A stretch of DNA of 64,000 nucleotides from Pseudomonas promysalinigenes. Lineage in GTDB: Bacteria > Pseudomonadota > Gammaproteobacteria > Pseudomonadales > Pseudomonadaceae. Shown one piece after another: positions 63,780 through 64,000 of the stretch (position 1 is its first letter; the number at the start of each line of letters is the position of its first letter). The DNA lies in assembly GCF_014269025.2 (NCBI RefSeq), contig NZ_CP077094.1, positions 4,930,501-4,994,500 of the forward strand, written 5' to 3'. Position numbers and translations under genes: made by a program. The notes under the pieces were generated by a model. It made no database searches. It was not told where the DNA came from and saw only the letters and a program-made list of their open reading frames with translations.

Positions 63780-64000
63780 CCGCCCTCATTGCCCCATGGC
63801 CGGGCCAGCATCTGGCGAAACTCTTGCTCCGGGATTGGCCTGCTGATCAGGTAGCCCTGCACCTCGTCACACCCATGCTCTCGAAGAAACGCCAGTTGCT
63901 CCGCCGTTTCCACCCCTTCGGCGACCACCTTCATGCCCAGGCTCTTGGACAACGTGATGATCGCCTGAGTAATGGCGGCATCTTGGCTGCCTTGGTGAAG
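63776..64000 (-). CDS. EAL-domain protein, C-terminal end (5' end outside window)
   Basis: The visible 74 codons read [41 protein letters not shown] sequence (quoted in parts: [15 protein letters not shown] and [14 protein letters not shown]), the conserved last part of a cyclic-di-GMP phosphodiesterase EAL domain. The catalytic EAL segment itself is outside the window. The upstream half, including any GGDEF, PAS or membrane part, is unseen. The stop codon overlaps zwf by 4 bp. Confidence 0.88.
   Translation of the reverse strand, partial: LHQGSQDAAITQAIITLSKSLGMKVVAEGVETAEQLAFLREHGCDEVQGYLISRPIPEQEFRQMLARPWGNEGG

Overview
The window is a high-GC gammaproteobacterial chromosome segment whose gene content and order (algC-argB-pyrE-crc-rph-yicC-gmk, rpoZ-spoT-ridA, exbB-exbD-tonB-oxyR-recG, phoBR, pstS-pstCAB-phoU, purEK, aspA, oadA/biotin carboxylase, hexR-like/zwf) match the Pseudomonas putida group. 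P. putida-type REP palindromes (core GCGGGT..ACCCGC) in several intergenic gaps support this. From memory, the KT2440 homologues carry PP_528x-PP_535x numbers, which would put the segment on the origin-proximal arm of the chromosome. No rRNA, tRNA, CRISPR, prophage or insertion sequence was seen. The only clearly accessory-looking locus is a small toxin-antitoxin operon at about 30.66-31.26 kb.

Layout. 1-5.9 kb: sugar-phosphate, arginine, pyrimidine and guanylate synthesis, RNA processing, and the catabolite-repression protein Crc. 5.9-10.8 kb: an APC permease, a PuuD/SpuA-type hydrolase and a glutamine-synthetase-like gamma-glutamylpolyamine synthetase, with a divergent LysR regulator. 10.9-14.6 kb: RNA polymerase omega, the (p)ppGpp enzyme SpoT, RidA and a lipoprotein. 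15.6-20.9 kb: TonB energising system, OxyR and RecG. 20.9-26.9 kb: a YbaK-HDOD fusion, HU, rubredoxin and its reductase, UbiC/UbiA. 27-30.6 kb: PhoB/PhoR and a CorC/HlyC-like protein. 30.6-33.3 kb: toxin-antitoxin pair, M23 peptidase, response regulator. 33.4-40.4 kb: the pst-phoU phosphate locus. 40.5-50 kb: a transporter, a thioesterase, a mutarotase, small envelope proteins, purEK, a degenerate metzincin-like protein, a HypT-like LysR protein and aspA. 49.8-56.5 kb: AraC regulator, acetylpolyamine amidohydrolase, polyamine-binding protein, a MocR regulator and small acetyltransferases. 56.7-64 kb: two-subunit pyruvate carboxylase with its LysR regulator, then a HexR-like repressor facing a zwf paralogue, and the end of an EAL-domain protein.

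How the parts connect. phoB, pstC and pstS each have a recognisable Pho box, so both halves of the phosphate system look like one regulon. Polyamine use is split between two loci about 42 kb apart. Crc is encoded here, and one gene in the window (the acetylpolyamine amidohydrolase) has a perfect A-rich Hfq/Crc-type motif between its Shine-Dalgarno sequence and ATG.

Most unusual features: a 12-bp-period array of five DnaA-box-like 9-mers inside the MocR gene (54316-54372); the catabolite-activity motif of the acetylpolyamine amidohydrolase; a secreted metzincin-like protein that lacks the catalytic Glu; and a nested hairpin behind purK that would hide the ribosome-binding site of the next gene. 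No wholly new multi-gene system could be supported. The regulatory-DNA observations are the best leads.
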